Positions 23,477-36,300 of a stretch of 64,000 nucleotides of DNA are shown piece by piece. The stretch's first letter is position 1. Each line of letters begins with the position of its first letter. The notes beneath the pieces were generated by a model. The model searched no databases, was not told the DNA's origin, and worked only from the letters and a program-made list of their open reading frames with translations. This DNA comes from Pseudoscleropodium purum (Eukaryota; Streptophyta; Bryopsida; Hypnales; Brachytheciaceae). The position numbers were made by a program, and so were the translations under genes. The DNA lies in NCBI GenBank assembly GCA_963969395.1, contig OZ017804.1:1116001-1180000 (forward strand). The letters are read 5' to 3'.

Positions 23477-25490
23477 TGAAAATTGTGCATAATTTAACTC
23501 TTGTATGCATTTAAATAATAGAACTTTAAGTTAGTATTAAAATAAATTAACACAAAATTTTAATTAAATTTTCATACAAAATTACATCCAATTGAATATT
23601 CAAGTATATATGAAAATCTAAATTTCTAATTAAATACAAACATCATGTATTCAATATAATAATTCTTAAAGTTGTGAAGTATTCTAATGCCCAAGACTAT
23701 TAAAACTATTTTCTAAATTAAGACTAAAATCTTCCCCTTTTTTAAAAATAATTCTATAATGAATGCAATCAAAAGAACTTTTAGTTGACTTATTCATATA
23801 CATGAGAGTACATCATTGTAAAATTTTAGAGCAAAAATCCGTCCCTCTTCCAAGATTATACTATCTAAACTTCAAAAATTGATTTTTTTAGCCCTTTCTA
23901 AAGGTGAATTTGTCTTTCAAATTTTTTTATTAAAAAAATATATTGGTTTTCTAACTTTTTCATTTTATTCAAAATTTTAAAAATTGATTGAAAATGCATT
24001 ATAAAAAATTTACCAAGAAAATGATTTTGTATTCATCTTTAAAAACATTATGAAGTAGAAAGTAGAATAGGATAAAAGAAAAACCTAAATCACTAATATT
24101 TTTAGGAAAAAATAAAAAATTTCTATGGCCATGACGTTCTAGTAAACAAATAATATTCAATATTTTTTTATTTGAAAAATATAGAAAATAAGTTAAATTA
24201 ATGACTTAAGGCCTACAAGACAATTAGAACCTTACAAGAGAAGCTATCAAAAATTGCTATTTTTTGGTCCATTGACCAAAATTGAAAATTAAATTTTTTT
24301 CCTTAATTACAACTATCTATATGTAAATGTATTAGATCATTTTGAGTAATGTCTATAAAATTTGTAATCCATTTTGAACTTGTGGATTGTAACATTTGAT
24401 GATAAATAATTGCAAGGTTGTACGTTTGAATGCAAAGTTTGAAAAAACCCTCTTTTCATCCTTGCCAACACTATAAAAAACTTGTGGATATTGATGTTTT
24501 AATTGATATTAATGAAGACATATTCATATTTTTGGATTGTTTGAAAAAATATAAATTGCCACATCACCAAATAAAGCCATTTTGAATATGAGTAAATTTC
24601 AACAATTTATTGGAGTCTACAATAAATTGTTGACCAAACTTAAAGATTTTAGAAGAAAGATAGCCATGTGGAATACTTTGCAAAAAAAAAGGGGGGGGGG
24701 ATGGATGTGCACTATAGATGAAAAGGGAAGCTTTCTATACAAGTAGGGTTGTAGGAACTAGGAAGATTAACAATCCATGTCAAATGTGTAAATCAAGAAT
24801 TGTGTTCAATGTAAAATATCTAAAACAATGTAAAGATATTTGAAACAACATACAAATATACAAATATACAAATTTCAATATACAAATATATCTTCTTTAC
24901 TCTTCATTCTCATTGGATGTCTTTTCATTGAAATAACACTACTACATCAACAATTCGAGGTGTTGGGGAGACTACCATATTAAATAATATTCTTTAATTA
25001 ATATTAATGATTTTTTAAAAGATTTTTAATTTTTAATTTTTTATAATTTTCATAATTTTATATTTTGGCTAGTATTGCGCTTAGTCACAATTTTGGGACC
25101 GATCTTGAAATATTCTTTTGGAGGCTTGAAAAAACATCTAATGTACTAACTTTCAATGAAGTCATTTCTTCATTTGGCCATCAAAAATTCTCTTGATGGT
25201 AGATTGTAAGTTTTCTTTAATTTTGGTTGAATTCAATCATTTTTTTTTTGCATTTTATTTTAATTATTTATTTTCTATCTACCTAGCCCTATAGATACAA
25301 TATGCACCAATTGATACCTCCAAAAATATCTAGACGTCTAAGTTGATGTTTCAAAAAGCAAGATTAAAACTTGTAAACAATATGAAAGCATATTGACTTG
25401 GCATGCCACATCATCATTGATGGTTATTACATCACTTTTTCTACTACCATGTTAAATGTTACGTCAACAACAAACTAGACGAAAATTTTC
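23477..25490. other. AT-rich intergenic DNA
   Basis: No gene seen. A homopolymer junction (A run then G run) lies at about 24682-24700, and a short 'atacaaatatacaaatata' simple repeat near 24850. Nothing else stands out. Confidence 0.45.
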
Positions 25491-25494
25491 TTAA

Positions 25495-26122
25495 CCTATA
25501 AAGTTCCATGACTATGTTTTTACCGAAAATGCTCAGAAATTGCCATTTCTGTTTTAACTACCAATTCTTTTGAAAAAAACTCTTTTTAAACACATACAAC
25601 TATAGGATCTTGTATTATGCTAGCTTGAAAACATGCGGTCTAAATTTCAAACATTTCCTTTGTGTAGATTGCAAGATATAAGCTTTCAAATTCACGGAAA
25701 TCATTTTTTTGGCCCTGCAAAAAGCAAGGCAGCTGCACTTCATAAGTTCACTTTTCTATGAATAAATGTCCTAAATGATGATGCTTATTTGGATTTTATT
25801 CATAAACAAGTTGGCCTCAAGATTGAAAATTTTCAAATCATTTGGAATTGTACAACATATAGGAAAAAAATAGTAAATAATCAACAGTAGAGAATGATTC
25901 AAAATACTAAATTGTTAAGGTTCTAATTATAGAATTGGAAAATGCCAATCCCAATGGTTGCAATGTTGTAATAAAAAATCCTATGATTTTTTTTCCTAAA
26001 TATTGAAAATTGAGTAAGATAAAGAGATTCAAAGTTTATTTTAAAGTAAAGAACGTATAATTGTTGGCAAACCTGAACTCCTTGTAAATTTTGATTCATT
26101 AATCAAAATGGAATGATTTAAA

Positions 26123-26163
<41 letters not shown>

Positions 26164-26428
26164 CTTTAGAAAATCAATTTCAATTTTTTGTTTATGAAAA
26201 AAGTGATTTTTACTAATCTGCCCAGATTAGCCATTTACAAAAAATATATATATTAGGCCATAACTTTTTACTCATATTTTCAAATGTTATGAAATTTAAT
26301 GCAAATGAAAGATATTTCTTGTCTCCACCTTCTATAAAACTTAGCGCCAAAAATATGGAAATCTCAAGTCACATGTACTTGCCTAAAATTTCTATGCAAC
26401 CCAGAAATGCATGCAAGTCCTTTAAGGA
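25495..26428 (-). mobile_element. ~920-bp TTAA-flanked repeat, copy 5 (inverted)
   Basis: TTAA at 25491-25494 and 26429-26432, termini CCTATAAAGTTCCATGACTA and CCTTTAAGGA, 934 bp. Very similar in block order to copies 3 and 7. A (TA)n microsatellite at about 26127-26158 sits right after 'aaagctttata', the same place where copy 7 has a (CA)n(TA)n tract. Confidence 0.78.
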
Positions 26429-26618
26429 TTAAATGGCATTGTTTGCCCATATACTGCTTATGTAGAAGTGACCAATCCTTCATGTGCCACAACATAGGGA
26501 CCTTACAAGAAGATGTTTTGTGTGATGTTAGAATAAAACATGCTAAAAAGAAGATGTTTTGGGCCCATTTTCTATACCAAATTTTATGTGACATCATTGT
26601 TGATTACTTATAACATTT

Positions 26619-26750
26619 GAAAATATGAGTAAAACTTGATAGGATGTTGAGTTATAACATCATAAAAATATGAGAAAACTTGATTTCTCCTAATGCCAAA
26701 AATATGAGAAAACTTAATAGGATGCTGAGTTATAACATCATAAAAATAAT
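26619..26750 (+). repeat. Two-unit tandem repeat, period about 78 bp
   Basis: Units beginning 'aaaatatgag(t/a)aaaactt' near 26619 and 26697 each continue into 'ataggatg(t/c)tgagttataac'. The units are over 85% alike by eye. No coding content. Confidence 0.6.
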
Positions 26751-27557
26751 GGTTTCTTATAGTGCAAGCAAGGTCAATAAGTTCTAAAACCTCTTAGAGT
26801 GAGATTTTTGTTGTTCTCAAAATTACATTGCAACTGTGCAAGATTACAAGGTTTGAAGTTAAAAGAATTTTTTTTAAATCGCTTGGCAAAGTCAACAAAT
26901 TATGATTCTTCTTGCAATAAATTTTTTATAGTAAATGTTTTCTTTAGAGAGACAATTATACAGTGAATCATTTTAGTTATATGCATGCCAAATTCCAAAA
27001 TAAATAGGTTTGCAACAAGTTGTTTGAGATGCCTAGATTTCATGGGTAGCATAAATGTTCACCCAAATATCCAATTACATTCCCCCCTTCGGCACGGTGT
27101 AATACAAGCTTTGTATCAAAATTTTGAACCTAATCAAACATATATTTAATCTATATAAACATTTAATTGTTTGTTCAACAAGCAATTGTCTTTTAGGGGT
27201 TAAAATTTGAAAATATAAAGTTTGTAGAATTTACCCAAGTTTTAAAAAAACCAAAGTAGTATAATTAGTCCTCTAGGGTTTGACGTGTAATTTTAAAAAT
27301 ATTTTCCTCAAGACAATATTTGAAAACCACCAAAAAAAATTAAAGAATAAACCAAGTTAGAAATTTCTAATATACATTGGTCATAGTAATATACATCCTT
27401 ATTATTGCATAAAAAATAAAGCTATCATAATATTTAATCAATTTTCATGAAAATTCAATATCCCCAAATAAAGAATTTCTATAACGGGTACAATCCAATA
27501 CATTTTGTATAACACAATTCTTTTGAAAATGTTGTTATTTGAAAAAATGCAATACCA
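26751..27557. other. AT-rich intergenic DNA with a lone TTAA-element end
   Basis: CTTTTAGGGG at 27190-27199 followed by TTAA (27200-27203) matches the right end of the ~920-bp family, but I could not find its left end. No gene is visible. Confidence 0.35.
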
Positions 27558-27561
27558 TTAA

Positions 27562-27780
27562 CCCTTAAACGCCTAAATCCTTTTTTGATTTTTTGCACAT
27601 TTGAGCATATATCTTTTCACAAAAATATCATTTACTATAATTTCAAAATATTGGTCATTAAGGAAGGTTTTCTCTTCAAGATTCAAATATTAGATTGGAC
27701 GAATGAAAAGTTTGCTAGACTAAACAATGCTTGAAACCGCTCTTCATCATCCAAAATATGGACGTTGGAGTGCTTCAAGG
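27562..27780 (+). mobile_element. Short (~220-bp) TTAA-flanked element, family B copy 1
   Basis: TTAA at 27558-27561, then CCCTTAAACGCCTAAATCC; the right end is GTGCTTCAAGG followed by TTCA. It matches 44398-44619 along its length: 'atttttgcacat', 'atcttt(t/g)cacaaaaatat', 'ttggtcattaaggaaggtt', 'aagattcaaat'. Non-coding, MITE-sized. Confidence 0.68.
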
Positions 27781-27784
27781 TTCA

Positions 27785-29219
27785 GGTACATCTTTATATA
27801 TTAGCTTTTAGCAAACTATGGTAATAAAAGTGACAACCCCACTTTATACAATAAATGCATATATTACACTCAATAGTGTGTGTTTTGAGGTTGTTGCTTT
27901 GAAATTTAGTTATTTCAATTTAGGGCCTTTTTATAATAGTGACAAAGAGTTGGTTGGGATAGCTTTTTTAAGTTAAAATTGTAACCAAGAGTCAATATTG
28001 TCATCCATTGGTCACATCTAATAGAGTAAAAGTGAATTTAAACCCATCTTGAAGGCATGAAATTTTTAAAATAAATCCTAGAAGAGATGGATTTGATTAT
28101 TTACTCTTTTTTATTACTCATCTTCTCTCCTCTCTCTTTTCTTTTCACCTATGATAAAATTTCAACAACTAGAATGCCAAGAATTAGAAAAAAACTTGTA
28201 ACCAAGAAGACGACAAAATTCATTTTTAAAGCTACAATTAATAGTCAATAGTGGAAAATACTATGTTAATGACTATGATATTATTTTAGTGTACTTTTAA
28301 ATAGGATTAGCAATAAAAAAAAAGATGAAAAGATAAATTGCATTCATTACAATAAGAACTTAATACCTTTTATTTATTACAATAAATATTTACTTCAAGA
28401 AAAATACATTTAATGTGGTAAAATTATAATTATGTGACAAAAATGCATTTTTTATTGCAAAATAAAAATTCAGCTATATATGTTGGATATGCCACCATTT
28501 GTATTTGGCCAACTTTTTAACAATTTGGAGATAGTTGGTTGATGTAATGAATTTGAACGTAGCCAATGAAGATGGTAGATTGGATGGATACTTTGGTTGT
28601 TGTATAATTGATGAGGTTGTTCATGGTTTGTGGAATAGGAGGTAGGAGAAAGTTGTTGGAAGTGTAATGTTATTGGTGGGGTTGGAATTTCAAATGGTGG
28701 CAACCAAATAACCTAATCCATTTCAAATGTCTCAATTTGGATCATCTGTTCCTAATTGATACAAATTAGGATGTCTCAAACCACATTTTACACCTTTTAC
28801 ATCAATACAATAAACAACAACAAATCCAATATATATCTCTTTGATTGAATATTATTTTCTATAAACCATAATTCAAAGACAATAGTCATATCAAATCAAT
28901 ACTTAGCCTCCTCAAATAAATATCACCAAATGAAAGTAATCCAAATAGAGACATGCTCACAATATATCCAATACCAAAAACTAAGAAGCACACATACGTG
29001 ATGCATTCAAATAATTTAAGACCTTTATCATTAAAACTAGACTTACATGGTTATGGCAACAAAACAATTGACTATCCTCTCAAAAGATGGCTCCCCCCGG
29101 TTTGCATTAGTTGCATTACAGGCCATTGATTTTTTTTAAGAAAAAATACTTACCCTTGAAATTGCTATTGATTTCTTAAAAAATTACAAGCCGTTGATCT
29201 TGTAAGACTTAATATGAGC
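27785..29219. other. AT-rich intergenic DNA, no feature seen
   Basis: No recognisable gene; the 77-codon frame at 28470-28703 (minus) is low-complexity Pro/His/Asn sequence. Confidence 0.4.
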
Positions 29220-29234
29220 CATCCAAATATGAAA

Positions 29235-29450
29235 TACAAAATGAATATCGGATACAATTATAGTACCGGATATGGATATGGGATGAATACTAAATATGAA
29301 TACTAGATACAAATATAATACTGGATACGGATACAAGATGAATATTGAATATGGTTATCAAATGCAAATACAATGTTGGATACGGATAGGGAGGAATTAT
29401 CCCATATTGATTGTCACTATATTTGTTTCTAAAAATTACAAAAGGGGGGG
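29235..29450 (+). repeat. Degenerate GGATACNNATA-type tandem repeat
   Basis: Repeated 'ggatac(g/a)(g/a)ata' and 'gaatatgaatac' words with irregular spacing, ending in 'tcccatattgattgtcacta'. A related block lies at about 33690-33870 and ends in 'tcccatatcaattgtagtca', so this is a dispersed repeat with a tandem-rich part and a unique tail. Confidence 0.5.
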
Positions 29451-29710
29451 GAGGGGAAGGGGGGTTGCAAATGAAAATTTTAAAATCTTTAAAACCCAAA
29501 ATGAGTCACTTTTGGTGGATATGGAACATTAAAAGTCACCTATCCATCCAAAATATGGCACACCTAATACATTGCCAACACTACACACCTCTCAAACAAC
29601 CCACACAAACATTCAAAATAGAATTCATTTAACTCCGCCTACAATACAAATACAAAAAGACTAAGAATAGAAGTGTATTGCCCAATGACTAACATTCCCT
29701 CTTTAATTAA

Positions 29711-30637
29711 CCCCTAAAGGACCAAACTACGTTTTTTGGCAACATAGAAATTTTAGGTAGGTGCATGTGATTAGAGATTTTCATATTTTTGGCCCAAATT
29801 TTGATAGAAGGTGTGGAAAAGGAATATCTTTCATGTGCACTAAATTTTAGGACATTTGGAAATATGAGTCAAAAGTTATAGTCTAATATGTAGTTTGTTT
29901 TTCAACTCAAGCAATCCAAGCAAATTTGAAAAAATCATTTTTTTCAAAAATTCAAATTTGAAATTGATTTTTTAGGTTTGTAGATACATTAAAAGCTTTG
30001 AATCATTCCATTTTGATCAATGAGTCAAAAGTTATGAGGTGTTTTAGTTTGCAAGCAATTATGGATTTTCTACCCCAAAATAAACTTTGAAGTCCTTTAT
30101 TGAACTCAATTTTCAATATTTTTGGAAAAAAATAAAAAAAAATTAGGAGAAGATTGTTTATTACAACATTGCAACCATTGGAATTGGCATTTTTCAATTC
30201 CATAATTAAATTGTTAATAATTTAGTATTTTGAACCATTCTCTACATCTTTCTACTTACTATTTTTTTCCTTTATGTTGTACAATTTCAAATGATCTTAA
30301 CATTTTCAAGCATGTAGCCAACATGCCTTGAAGAATGAATGCAAAGAGTTGCAATCATTTTGAACATTTTTTCATACAAATGTGACCTTGTGAAGTTCAG
30401 CTGCCTGGTTTTTTGCAGGACAAAAAAATGATTTTTGTCACTTCAAATGCTAATATCTTGCAATCTACATGGTGGAAATTTCTGAAATTTTTACCACATC
30501 TTTTCAAACCAATGTAATACAAGATCCTACGGTTACATGTGTCCAAAAATGTTTTTTTTTCTAAATTTTGAAATTTGTATAAGAAATGGCAGGTTTGGAG
30601 CGTTTTTGGCAAAAACATAGTCAAGAAACTTTAGGGG
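29711..30637 (+). mobile_element. ~920-bp TTAA-flanked repeat, copy 6
   Basis: The cleanest copy: TTAA at 29707-29710, CCCCTAAAGGACCA at the left end, AGAAACTTTAGGGG at the right end, then TTAA at 30638-30641. Length 927 bp. Orientation is opposite to copies 3, 5 and 7 and the same as copies 1 and 2. It bridges the two subgroups: its right end carries 'caagatcctacggttacatg', as copy 2 does, and its body matches copies 5 and 7. No ORF longer than about 75 codons. Confidence 0.85.
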
Positions 30638-30641
30638 TTAA

Positions 30642-31234
30642 GTCTTGCAATACATTACTAACTACTTCTAACTCCATTCCTACTTCTCATTGCCAATAAC
30701 ATGCCCAATGTAATTCCATGTGTTTTATTATGCATACACCTGCACTAAAAAAATTGGTTAACTTACTTGCATCAATGGAAAGGAGATGGAATAGCTCACT
30801 CACTTGCATCGGAAGATATTCACCAAATTATAAATTAGGCTACAAGATTGGCAACCGATGATAACCTATAATTAACAAAGGACACTACCCCACAAAGTAT
30901 CCACTCTCATACACTTATTATATGCATATTCTACCCCCCAAAATTGATTTCCATTTCAATAGAAAATACAAATGAAATATATTCCTTGTAATAGTAAGTT
31001 AGGACATCTTGATTCAAGCCCCAAAACAACATGTTTAAGCTGATACATACCATGTCAATTTTTTTTCTTCTAAATATGTATATTATTTTACAAATTTCAT
31101 TTGGACATTCATGAGGCAATGTAGAATCTTTCTTGTAGAAGATTCTCATATGTCCATAAATGAAATATTTTCAAATGTATACTAATTAAAAAAATAAAAA
31201 TGAATATTTAGTAATAGAATCTAAAATCTTCATT
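30642..31234. other. AT-rich intergenic DNA, no feature seen
   Basis: Spacer of about 600 bp between copies 6 and 7 of the TTAA repeat. No domain in the short frames. Confidence 0.4.
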
Positions 31235-31238
31235 TTAA

Positions 31239-32181
31239 CCCTTGAAGTTCAATGACTTTGTTTTTACCAGAAACACTAGAAAACTGCCATTTTTAGTACC
31301 AGTACCAAATTTTGGGAAATTTTTTTTTTCATATATGTTACCATAGGATTCTGACTTGAAAACATGTGGTAAAAATTTCAACCATTTCCACCCCATAGAT
31401 TGCAAGATATACACATTCAAATTCACTTAAATCATTTTTTTGCCTTGCAAAAAGCAAAGTAGCTACACTTCTCAAGCTCAATTTTCTATGAAAAAGGTTC
31501 AAAATGGTGTTGGTTCTTTGAATTCGTTTTTGTAGACAAGTTGGCCACAAACTTGAAAATTTTTAGATCATTTGGAATTGTACAACATATAGAAAAAAAT
31601 AGTAAGTAGATAGTAGTAGAGAATGATTCAAAATACTAAATTGTTAAGAATTTAATTATGGAATTAAAAAAATGCCAATCCTACTGGTTGTAATGTTGTA
31701 ATAAATAGTCTACATCCTATGATTTTATTTTATTTTTTCAAAATATTGAAAATTGAGTAAGATAAAGGTCTTCAAAGTTTATTTTAAAGTAGAGACTCCA
31801 TAACTCCCTACAAATAAAATTCCTCATATCTTTTAACTCATTGATCAAAATTGAATAAAACAAAGCTTTACACACACACACACACACACACACAGAGATA
31901 TATATATATATATATATAACACTTTAAAAAAATAATTTCAAATTTTTGTTTATGAAAAAAGTGATTTATCTAATCTTTCTGAACTACCCATTTACAAAAA
32001 AATAACATATGAGGCTATAACTGTATACTTGTATTTCCAAATGTCATGAAATTTAGTGCATATGAAAGATATTCCTCGTCTACACCTTCTATTAAGATTT
32101 CAATTTAAAATATACAAATCCCCATTCATAGCAACCTACCCAAAATTACTATATAGTCAAAAAATACATGCTAGTCAAGAA
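31239..32181 (-). mobile_element. ~920-bp TTAA-flanked repeat, copy 7 (inverted)
   Basis: TTAA at 31235-31238, left end CCCTTGAAGTTCAATGACT. The right end near 32181 is worn and has no TTAA. Close to copy 5 over most of its length, for example 'tcatttggaattgtacaaca'. Contains a (CA)n tract at about 31870-31894 followed by (TA)n to 31918. Confidence 0.72.
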
Positions 32182-32341
32182 GATTTTGATAATTCAAATG
32201 TTTGCAAAATCTACCCATATATGTTAGCATCTTCATTATCATATAAATATTGTACATTTGCAAGACTCAAAATTCATAATTCATACATTAAACTATCTTG
32301 ATTTTTTTACTATATATAGGTACTATGTTTGTTTTGTTTGT

Positions 32342-32644
32342 TATCGTGAGATGTTTGGAATTGTACATCTCCTAGTTGGATTCATGGTATTGTTAGAAAG
32401 CTCTTTGCGAGGAATGGAGCACAAACTTTGTGTCATGGTGTTGGGACATACAATGTAAAAGTTGTGGATTTTTTAGTTACTTTTGAATCTTAAATTATCC
32501 TAAATTATGGATCTTTTGAACCGTGCATCACTCAGTCGCATTCTTGGTACTGTTAGAAAGCTCTTTGAAAAAGGGGTGCACGGATTGACTTTGTTTCATG
32601 ATGTTTGGACATTAGTGTGAAAGTTATAGATTTTTGAGTTATGG
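32342..32644 (+). repeat. Diverged tandem duplication, unit about 165 bp
   Basis: Two units, about 32352-32478 and 32516-32644, share 'ggta(t/c)tgttagaaagctctttg', 'tttg(t/c)ttcatg(g/a)tgtt' and 'gtgaaagttatagattttt'-like stretches in the same order, roughly 70% alike by eye. Non-coding. Confidence 0.55.
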
Positions 32645-34900
32645 ACCAATGCCATAGGGCTACACTAGTATTTCTGAATTCAATGAAGAAATCTGCATCT
32701 ACCAGGCAAGTGTTCTAAGTCTGTGAAAACTCTAATTCCAAGCACCAGCCCATTGGCGGGATCGTTCAGTTCTTTTTACATCGTACTGTTGTTCTAATTC
32801 AAAACAATTAGTATGATTCTAAACCAAGCAACATAATACACCCAAATGAAACACTCACATTTTTGCAAGTACTTGTGCATATTTTTACATCTAAAGATTT
32901 AAGATGTTTATCATATTGTTGTTCTAATTTTACGTCACTTTTTTACTCAAACTTTAGATTTGCAAAGCATTTCACTTGACCTCATCAAAGTTGTGTTCAA
33001 GTTTAATTGTGAAACAACACTTTAATTTTAAAACATTGCCAAGCAATAATTCCTTATAAAATGTATACTTCTATACAAATTACAATCAAGACAAATTTTG
33101 TGTTACAATTTCAAATAGTCTTACACCTTATTTAATTGGTTACATTTCAAAAGGAGTTCAAAAATGAAGTTGAACAAATTAAAGAATCAACAAAGCTTTT
33201 TTGCAAGGCATACCTAAATCCCTTCAAGATTTTGATGTTGGTTTCTTGCATAAAACTTGAAGACATGCAAAAAAATTGTCAACTATAGGTATTTTTTTCA
33301 CCAATAAGATTTCCAAAATATATAAAAAGAATAAAATATTACTCCAAATTCAACAAGAAAATTGCTCTAAAGATTGAAAGAAAGCACAATCAATGATGTC
33401 ATCAAGGAAAACTTGGATCCAGATTTAATATCATTACATGAGTTGATAAGTGGAAAAAAATTTGAACAAAAAAAAATATCCGTAAGGCTTAATCAAAATT
33501 GTTAAAAACATGAAGTTCACACTGTCCCAAATATGCTAACACCTCTGTCCAAGAGCAAAAGCACACATGCACCAAATGCGAAACAATTGGCAACTATTGA
33601 TCCTTATATGAACAAATAACAAAACCCTTCAATGCTGTCAATCTACATTTATTGTAGAAAAAATTGTGGTTGCTAAGATCAGGATTTATGGATATATTAC
33701 AAATGTGATACAGATATTTATAAATATGCATAAGATAATATATATGGGATATTAATATGGTACAATGTATATATATATATATATATATATATGGATATTG
33801 ATGTAGGATATAGGATACTAATGTTGTGTTGATATCCCATATCAATTGTAGTCACAATAAAAAAATATATAAATATGGAGGTGGAGGGGTATAAAATGTA
33901 TTTTACAAGCACAACTAATTCATTAATTCATTTCACAAGTGAAATAATTAATTGACAGAAGTAGTAGCTTGTCACATTGTCACAATGTGCTCAAAGGACA
34001 CAAACGTAAAGCTCATTTTGGTTGTGTTTGTCCTTTCATGAAATAAAGCCTACATTACAAATAAACATTTATTTTACTTTTAAAAGGCAAATTTTTTAGA
34101 AGATCTGATTTAAATTACATGTTTACTCATTAACATTATTTTAGACCATCTAATATTTTATAATTTTTCAAAATTCATTTTTACGTTCTAGATTGCCATA
34201 CCATCTCAATTGATGCAATTAAAAATATGCAATGTGTATCTACTTAAATTTTTTACCAAAATACTTTTGTTAATTCAATCATTTTTGGAGGACTTTTGAA
34301 TCACCTCAACAAACTTTTTATTTGCTAAATCAACAAAATTGAGTTGGTTGCCTATTGATTAGGGCCTTGTTTTCTTGTAATGACACCTCATTCATAACAC
34401 CAAAGAAGAATCCCTTGGTTTCAATATAATGGCTTCTTGAAATAGCTAGATATGACATTTACAACCCTATAGAATATAGATTTTGGTTTTTAGGTTACTT
34501 TTTAGTTTCTTTTGAAAATGTATGTAGAAAGTAGTCTAAAAAGTAGAAAAAATAGCTCTTAAAAGTAGACTAAAAACACTAAGAAACAGAAAGTAGCTAA
34601 AAGTAATCGAAAAAGCAATTTTTTAAACTTTATGCAGTGTGAATAGGGCAGTTTGGATGGATGAAGTACCTAATGGATGAAAAACTGCGTAGAAGGATGA
34701 AAGATTCTAAAAGGTGCCAAAAGGATGAATGGGAGATGATATGGATGAAAAATTGCAAAATGAATGAATGAGGCATCAAATTGGATGAAAACAAACAAAC
34801 AAACAAAAAACGATTGGAAGAGGCGTGAGCCTTCTTCCCGACGTTTGAAAAGATACAAGAAAAAAAAAAAATTCCTCTCTCTCACAGTGTATTCAAGAAG
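32645..34900. other. AT-rich intergenic DNA with a dispersed repeat
   Basis: 33690-33870 is related to the repeat at 29235-29450 and contains an (AT)n tract at about 33767-33792. Otherwise only low-complexity A/T-rich DNA. Confidence 0.4.
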
Positions 34901-35126
34901 AAGCACTCGTCATTTTAATTTTTGTGCAATTATAATTTGAAGCCTTTTCTGCGCAAATTCTTGTTGTGTTATTTATGATTGTGAAACATTTTCTTTCGCT
35001 GTAAAATTTGTAATTGTGTAAATGCCCTCTGGTGTGTGTATCTGTGAAATTTCCAAATCTAAAAATCTAAAATTTTCCAAAGTGCAATGAGGCTACAAAT
35101 TGTTTCGGTTGATTGTGGTTGGCTAG

Positions 35127-35541
35127 TTGTCATTGCGAATTGCTTCCAGTTCATCGTCCCTTTGCAAATTTCGATTTACTGCTACTCGTCGATCATCACT
35201 ATATCTAGCTACGGCCTTATTGCGATCTTTCGAAATGTGTGCGAGGATTGTTGATTTTCAATCTTTTGGGCCGAGAAAGGTGGAGAGCTCTCGCGGCAAA
35301 ACTCAGGACGCGAATGCGCAACCCATGCGCAGTAGCCTCACTTGGAAATCTTTGTCACCCACAGCACATGGCAGCGGCGATTCAAGCTCGGGATCCAGGA
35401 GCACGATTAGAGCATTAAAAATCGGAAAACCTACAAACGCATAGTGATTGTCGGAGCAAGTTCAGCAATTGACGGGTGATCTCAATTCGGGTGTGGATCT
35501 AACTCTAATTTGGTGAAGCAGGTTGATTGGAATTTAGAGGC
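35127..35541 (+). other. GC-richer island with coding-like frames, unrecognised
   Basis: A short island of nearly 50% GC in AT-rich surroundings. One frame is open from an ATG at 35236 (MCARIVDFQSFGPRK..., Ser/Arg/Lys-rich) to 35444. Another frame after 35452 reads LSEQVQQLTGDLNS before a TGA. The two are out of phase. It could be a first exon and promoter of a lost gene, or exon plus leader of an unseen one. No family is recognised and no downstream exons were found. Confidence 0.25.
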
Positions 35542-36300
35542 GCGGCGTTTTTTTTCCTCCAAAGAAATTAGGGATTTGAACCTCCAAATTCAGACGTGTT
35601 GCTACGGCCATAGGCCCTATAGCACGGTCTTAGGATCTTTGGTACAGCAATAGGACCTACAGGCCATAAATTAAATTACATTAATAAAATCAAAATTTTG
35701 ACCTCAAAATCTAAATGAATTGATCGGAAAAAAAAAAAAAAAAAAAAAGGTCCAAATTTTTTCAAACGGCCCTTGGGCCATGAACCTCGTTTGGAATATT
35801 TGTCCTACAACTTCTAAAATAAAACTTGTAATTCATATCTTGGATTTAGAATTAGACGGAAACGTGAGATTATATGTTCTTTGTGGTTGATATATATTTG
35901 TCTATGTTTAGGGATGACTCACCCTGTGGTTTTGGACCTATTGCCCTGAGACTTATTGCCCAATCTTAAAAGAAAGGAGAAAGCTCAAAGACCAAGAATC
36001 TGGTATTTTGTCCTAAACATTTCATATCTTGCATACTGGACATATTGCCTATTGAGACTGCCACATGTAGTCATTTTGCACATAGATTCGAAAAGCTTAC
36101 AAAGAGCAATTACTGGCCCTATTGCCCAACACATAAAAAGGTGTTAATTAAAAAATTATTTGTATATATATGATTAGGTCATAGGCTGCATCTATGTATA
36201 AGACGTGTTGCCTAGCCTGACGTATTGCCAAAGATGTATTGTCCACCCTAGAATACTATATAGGACCGGGATTCATAGAGCATTGTGTCTGCATTAGTGG
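35542..36300. other. Intergenic DNA with recurring CCCTATTGCC-like words
   Basis: Short words such as 'ggccataggccctata', 'ttgccctgag', 'tattgcccaa' and 'tattgcct' recur irregularly from 35605 to 36240. An A run of about 20 bases lies near 35730. No coding frame. Confidence 0.35.

Noticed and set aside
26364..26613. Frames at the border of TTAA copy 5
   Set aside because: They span the end of a repeat and unique flank, have no domain, and mirror each other on both strands.
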